Assembly: GCA_936440205.1 (NCBI GenBank)
Contig: OW387150.1
Location: forward strand, 14,854,152-14,918,151
Direction of reading: 5' to 3'
From: Lepidonotus clava
Lineage: Eukaryota; Annelida; Polychaeta; Phyllodocida; Polynoidae
Length of the DNA: 64,000 nucleotides
Shown: positions 59,004 through 64,000 of the stretch, in pieces
Position numbering within the stretch: position 1 is the first letter of the stretch
Layout of the letters: the number at the start of each line of letters is the position of its first letter
Notes under the pieces: generated by a model
The model's input: only the letters and a program-made list of their open reading frames with translations
The model's database searches: none
What the model was told of the DNA's origin: nothing
Program-made: the position numbers and the translations under genes

Positions 59004-62000
59004 ATGGCACAATTTAACTTTGAGATGTCCGTGACGGACGCCACTCGCATGGATGCGCCTATGGAGCGGGGCCTGATGCGGTGGCAGCGTAAAGCGTTAG
59101 AGGCAGGTGTCAACAGGCTAGCCATCTCAGACAGTAAGTTACATTTTATCATGGTTGATCTGTTTTCGAAATAAAGCTTAGAGTTGTGTAGGACTAGGAC
59201 TGCCAGGTACATTTGATATTTAAGTCTGTATCTCTTCTTCTGTCATAATTGTCAAAAAATTAGTGAATAGGTAAATGGTTGGAAATTTGTGAAATATTGA
59301 AAGTCCATGAAATCATGAAGTACTCTATTTTAAATTCAAGTAGGTAGAACTATCCCAAACTAACATGAAGAGTTTAGTTGTTAATTTTATTCAGAGATGC
59401 CTCTTTTCCGTCTAAATACGGATTTCCGTATTATTTGCTTTAACAAAAATGTGCAAGAGCCCCTAAATTTAGTAGAAATTGATTTTTATAGTTAATTTCA
59501 AGTAGCTCAAAGTATTTATATAATACATTTCGTGTTTATATGGTTTGTTTCAGTATTAGAGCTTTTATAGTTAAGAATATAATACCTAAGTTGTTTCCGT
59601 ACTAAAATACGGAAATGTAGTTTCACTATGTTCCGTATTTTTCATGTTTGAAGAGTGGCATCTCTGTTTATTGAACCGACATGTTTCTATTTTGAATTGT
59701 AAAAGTTGTAGCGAATGTTGATGGGGTATTTACCCCTCTCCAAAATATTGACTAAATATGCCATGTAATTTTGAAAGTTATTTTTCTACCTAGATATATG
59801 TACATTCCCGTAACTTATCTCAGGTAATCTTACCGATTAATAAACTGTCTGTTGAAGATCAAATGATAAAAACAATGAGCAAAGGCTAGCTTCATGCTAT
59901 AATGAATTGATGTTACAATCCTTAAACAGAAAGTAAAGGAGGCAAAGGGCCTCGATCAGCCAACTCACTGACCCCAGGCAAAGGACCGCAGACACCTCTC
60001 AGTGCCAATACCCCCAAAACACCAGGAACCATGCCCAACCGATCTTTGAATAAGACGCCCAATCAGAAGACTGGAGGCAAGCAGTCAAAGAGTGAAAACA
60101 ACACACCTCACAAGAATCTGGACAGGTAAGCGCTCCCAGAAGCGATACTGAACTGAGGTTTAATCTTTTGTTGTTTCCTCTTGTGTTATAGCCCTTTTAC
60201 AGATGACGTCACGTCTAAAATTGGTTTGCCGTCATATTGGGATCAATCTATTATCAATGTTATTATCAATTCTGAAGTATCTAGAACTGATTTTGTTGCT
60301 ACATTTATCTAAGTCAAACTCAATCAATCAAAATAAACAATCTTTATACTTTAGAAATTATAAATTTTGAATTTGTTTCATAACCACATGGTCATGATCA
60401 TGTTACTTATGAATATTATGGATAAGCCCGAAACATACAAGAGATATTTGAAAAGTCAACGTTCAATTTGGCGTTTTCTCTGGTTTACCTGACACCTAGG
60501 TAGCGTATATGACATATGTCACCTCAATACTGAATTATTACTGGGCATTTTTGTTTCGCAGTAAGAAGGGGTACCGTAAAGTGACGAGTTAGTAGCCTTT
60601 AATTGTTCCATGTTTTCAATAAGCATTTTTACATCTCTTCACACTTCTTCTACTAAATCTGCTCATACTTTTTTTATAGGTTTATCCCCAACCGGTCAGC
60701 TATGGACATGGAGGTAAGTCACCGCCTGCTGAATAATGGTGAGAACGTAGACCCAGTGACCGGGGAGATGAGTCCACGTACCTTTGAGTACCGTCGCAGA
60801 GTGCGAGAGGCTGCGGGAGGAGCAGCTGCTGAGTCCAAGATCCTGGCTTTCAAACAGAAGGCACCCGCAGCTCGAGAAGGTACAAAATTACATTTTTCTT
60901 TTTCAAATTGATATGAATTAATATCAAAGTCAGAATGATTAGGTAGATATATAATGATTAAAATAAACAGAACATAATATAACTGAGCTGTTTTGCTATA
61001 CATAGATCATTAATATCATACAGAATCATCCTAGTATATCAAACAAAGAGTTAAGAAAAATGAGTTGTGTGGCGAGATATATTGGGTAATTTTGCCTGGT
61101 TTATTTGACAGGTCACGTTAGCAACCTAAAGGTTTTGTACAGCAGTGGAGCACGATCAACTACTAAAGCCACTTCTCAACGACACATCCCTCAGCAACCT
61201 GAGAAGATCCTTGACGCACCAGAACTCATTGATGATTATTGTAAGTTCGCCCCTTACATGAATGATGTTCAAACAAAGAATAATTAAAATACGAATCACG
61301 ATGAAAACTTGCATACATACGGGCTTCAGATTGATCAATCCCTTCACGAAGCATCTATGTTTCATGCTGTATCGCTAAACAAGAACTTAGATGTTTTTAT
61401 TGATAGGAGGTACACTAACACATCCACCACCTTTTAACCTGTATAGTTACAACTAGTTGCCGACCTGAGAAAGAAACAAACTATGAAGCTTAGGCCTAAT
61501 TTGATGGTCTCTTTTGCTAAACCAGAACAAAATCTACCCTTAGTTATAAGACATATCTGATAAACTTCATATTCACTTTGATCAGACGGTAACTCCCGAT
61601 GTCCTCACATGTGAATATGATTATTCATAGACTTTTCTTTACCTCAGACCTGAACCTGTTGAGTTGGTCCTCGCAAAACCTGTTGACTGTAGCTCTTGGT
61701 GGAACCGTCTACTTATGGAACTCGTCGTCTGGTAAGTAACATTTAACAAAGCGCTACTTTTACATTTTTGCCCCATTCCTTGCAAGTAAGAAAAGAAAAA
61801 ACGAATCAAATAATGACACTGGTGTTTTTATTTTGGAAATGCCTCCTTAAATACAAAAAAATGTCGATTAGTACAATAAAATCTACAAATTGCTAACAAT
61901 TCACTTTAAGAGGCACTAGAGCTCATGAATGACATGTTGTACCATTGATTAATCTGGTAACGACTTTCAATCCGTGGTTATTGCAGGTTCCATCACTCAG

Positions 62001-63497
62001 CTCGTCGAACTGGAGGGTGAGGAGGACTACGTATCGAGTGTCTCCTGGATCAAGGAGGGCAACTTTTTAGCAGTGGGCGTCAGTGATGGCAGCATACAGG
62101 TCGGTACATACTGAGACGAGAGGCTAGAAAAATGATCTGTCTTACCTACGCTTTTGTTTTATGTATTGTGCAAAGATAGACTAGTTCAGTTTGACTGATT
62201 TGTCTTGTTCTTTGTGGATAATTACTTGTATTATATTTGGAAAGGCATAACACATGGTAAAGACAAGTAATCATTCACTGCTGTCTGTCAAGTATATGGA
62301 AAATTCTGATAAACTTATAACTGAAACGGGTGCTTTGTGCGGGACACCATTATTAGCACCTGAGCAGGTATTACAGGATATACTGAGTCAAACTACTTAC
62401 AGTGATCAAAGATGGGTATGTTTTTCACAAAATTTTCAAAGTGCCTAATATACTGTCTATCATTTAGACTAGACCACCTCAATAGGAAGCTCTGCGCCCA
62501 AAATCCGTTTCTGCTTGCTTGTCATTACCATGACTTACTGATTTGTCAGCTACCTAAGCATCACACGACTCAACCGAATTTGAAGGTGAAAAACTCATAT
62601 TCTATAAGCTTACATTAGTTCAGAAGACTTAAAACCAATTTACCCACTGTTTCCAGCTGTGGGACGTGGGCAGTGAGAAGCTGATGCGGACCATGCGGGG
62701 TCATGCGGCGCGGGTGGCAACATTAGCCTGGAACTCCTACATCCTCTCCAGGTAAGGGGACCAGCAACATAACAGGAGTCGGAAAAACAGTATAATTCAG
62801 GCTGCATGCATAAAAGCTATGAATAATAAATCCTCGACTAATTTTCCCAAGGTGATGGGATGCGGGGCGGAATTTTATTTAGAATTTTATTCTCCTTGTC
62901 CCTTTTTCCCCCCCATTTTATTTTCCTAGTCAGAGGTCTAGAGCTAAGGTCTTTAACCCAGTCTCATTTGAAAAGAAATTTCTCGGTCCAAATTTGAAAA
63001 AGAAAAATCTAAATGGGCATCTGCCGATTGGTGGAAGATTAAGAGATGGATGTCCTTCAGGATATCTTATTGGATATTATCCCTAAAACTGGATGGATAT
63101 TACAATATTTCATGATACTCTGCTGGCTGTTTTCTGCAATTTAGCATTGAAATACTTTCATTTCTACCCATTGATATTTGAGTGAAATATTAGTTTCAGT
63201 TATGATTATCAGCCCCAGTATTGTCTCTTCATACACTTTTTCTCTTATGAGCTGTTTGTTCCTGTTTTCAGTGGATGTCGAACAGGCGCGATCCACCACC
63301 ACGACGTGCGTGTAGCTGACCACCATGTGGGCACGCTGCTCAACCACCAGCAGGAGGTGTGCGGCCTGTCCTGGTCGGGCGATGGGCGCTACCTGGCCTC
63401 GGGCGGTAACGACAACCTCGTCAACATCTGGGACGCCAACCTGGGCCACGAGAACGCCCCCCTTCACTCCTTCACCCACCACCAGGCTGCTGTCAAG
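59004..63497 (+). CDS. CDC20: CDC20, APC/C activator and spindle-checkpoint target (5' part; cut by window edge)
   Basis: Exons 59,004-59,133, 59,930-60,125, 60,680-60,879, 61,112-61,240, 61,648-61,731, 61,987-62,099, 62,657-62,751 and 63,272-63,497 join in frame to 391 residues of about 500. The protein activates the anaphase-promoting complex and is held by Mad2. Visible landmarks: N-terminal MAQFNFE, Thr-Pro-rich phospho-region (44-106), C-box DRFIPNR at 108-114, Mad2-binding-like KILAF at 162-166, then RHIPQQPEKILDAP and the WD40 propeller (LLSWSSQNLLTVAL, VSWIKEGNFLAVG, LAWNSYILSSG, HHHDVRVADHH, CGLSWSGDGRYLASGGNDNLVNIW). No KEN box is seen where human CDC20 has one (the region reads NNGENVDP). 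The 5' exon boundary (acceptor ending 58,992) implies an untranslated first exon. The remaining blades lie beyond the window. Exon 7 in this list (61,987-62,099 is exon 6) ends with a weak donor GTCGGT. Confidence 0.93.
59392..59666. repeat. hAT-like MITE, CAGAGATGCC ends, in CDC20 intron
   Basis: A 275-bp element starts CAGAGATGCCTCTTTTCC and ends GAAGAGTGGCATCTCTG, which are inverted repeats. Sub-terminal 'ttccgta'/'tacgga' words occur on both sides. TTTATT flanks both ends. Non-coding. Confidence 0.7.
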
Positions 63498-63957
63498 GTA
63501 GGGTCCAGCAGGCTGCGACATTGGCATTATTTTCCACTGGCGCGGCAGCACATGTGCCTTCAAAATATATTAAATTTCACTAAATTTTATCAAATTTTCC
63601 ACTTGCCCGGTTATAATTTTACTGGCCTCGGGTCGGTGGCTAATGTGGCTCCAGGATTCTTTTGCTTTTGTCTGCCTCGTCGGAGCAGTTAAGAGTTCCA
63701 CGGAATTTCGCGTTTCATTTTTTTTTTTTTTATTTCCTCTTTTTTTGTTTTAACTATATGATACGAGATCTGAGGTCATTTGTGAAGCCCAAATCTGAGG
63801 ATAATAATTTTGCAAAATAAAGTCGGGTAGAGAAGTCCCGGTAGATCCCGTTTTCTAAACGGTTTTCCTGTCTCCTGAATGACCAATTGTTTTCATTTTA
63901 AGGAAATAACTCTCTGATTCTTACTTTTTGATTCAAATAAAAGGTCTACCCGTTTTT
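63498..63957. other. Start of the next CDC20 intron
   Basis: Follows the donor AAG|GTAGGG. T-rich runs near 63,720 and no further CDC20 exon before the window edge. Confidence 0.6.
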
Positions 63958-64000
63958 GTGAGCCCTTAATTATAGTTTTTAGTATTGTAGCTTATGGGAA
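63958..64000. repeat. GTGAGCCCTT repeat, cut by window edge
   Basis: Starts GTGAGCCCTTAATTATAG and continues with 'tttttagtattgtagctt', the reverse complement of the interior of 23,906-23,956. Confidence 0.6.

Noticed and set aside
60195-60215. Cyclic-AMP response element (TGACGTCAC) in a CDC20 intron
   Set aside because: A single short match in an intron without further support is likely to be chance.

Overview
The window looks like nuclear DNA of an invertebrate animal. It is AT-rich, its genes are split by short GT-AG introns, and it is full of miniature inverted-repeat transposons and LTR retroelements. Gene content (an animal chlorophyllase-like hydrolase, a fibrinogen-domain protein, ethanolamine kinase, CDC20) fits an invertebrate deuterostome such as a lancelet or hemichordate, or a mollusc-like lophotrochozoan. 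I cannot settle the species from sequence alone.

Layout. 1-3.9 kb: no convincing gene, one old MITE. 4.0-6.8 kb (+): a seven-exon secreted alpha/beta hydrolase of the chlorophyllase-like family, with TATA box and poly(A) signal. 6.9-12.5 kb: gene-free. 13.0-17.3 kb (-): a four-exon NAD(P)-binding flavin-reductase/BLVRB-like gene whose last codons, stop and start of the 3'UTR lie in a 44-bp minisatellite. 17.3-21.8 kb: intergenic repeats. 21.9-26.0 kb (+): a secreted fibrinogen-related protein with a Thr/Lys-rich stalk. 26-30.4 kb: intergenic, MITEs and microsatellite. 30.4-56.3 kb (-): a nine-exon ethanolamine kinase gene (363 aa) swollen by two young LTR retroelements in its introns, both antisense to it. 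59.0 kb to the right edge (+): the first eight coding exons of CDC20, cut by the window end.

The most notable object is the 10.85-kb Gypsy-class element at 44,728-55,580, with identical 218-bp LTRs. Besides gag, protease and pol it carries, where an env would lie, a 660-aa open reading frame with two zinc-finger-like motifs and a complete-looking TatD-type metal-dependent nuclease domain. Its Gag begins with a ComEA-like helix-hairpin-helix. The element thus carries two domains best known from DNA binding and processing. The other element (32,532-37,382) has 954-bp nearly identical LTRs and encodes only a gag-like protein, so it is probably mobilised in trans.

The host genes are unrelated housekeeping, metabolic and secreted-protein genes with no evident joint function. 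Exon coordinates were built by hand from reading-frame continuity, splice-site consensus and family similarity. The chains for the hydrolase, reductase, fibrinogen gene, ethanolamine kinase and CDC20 keep frame across every junction.
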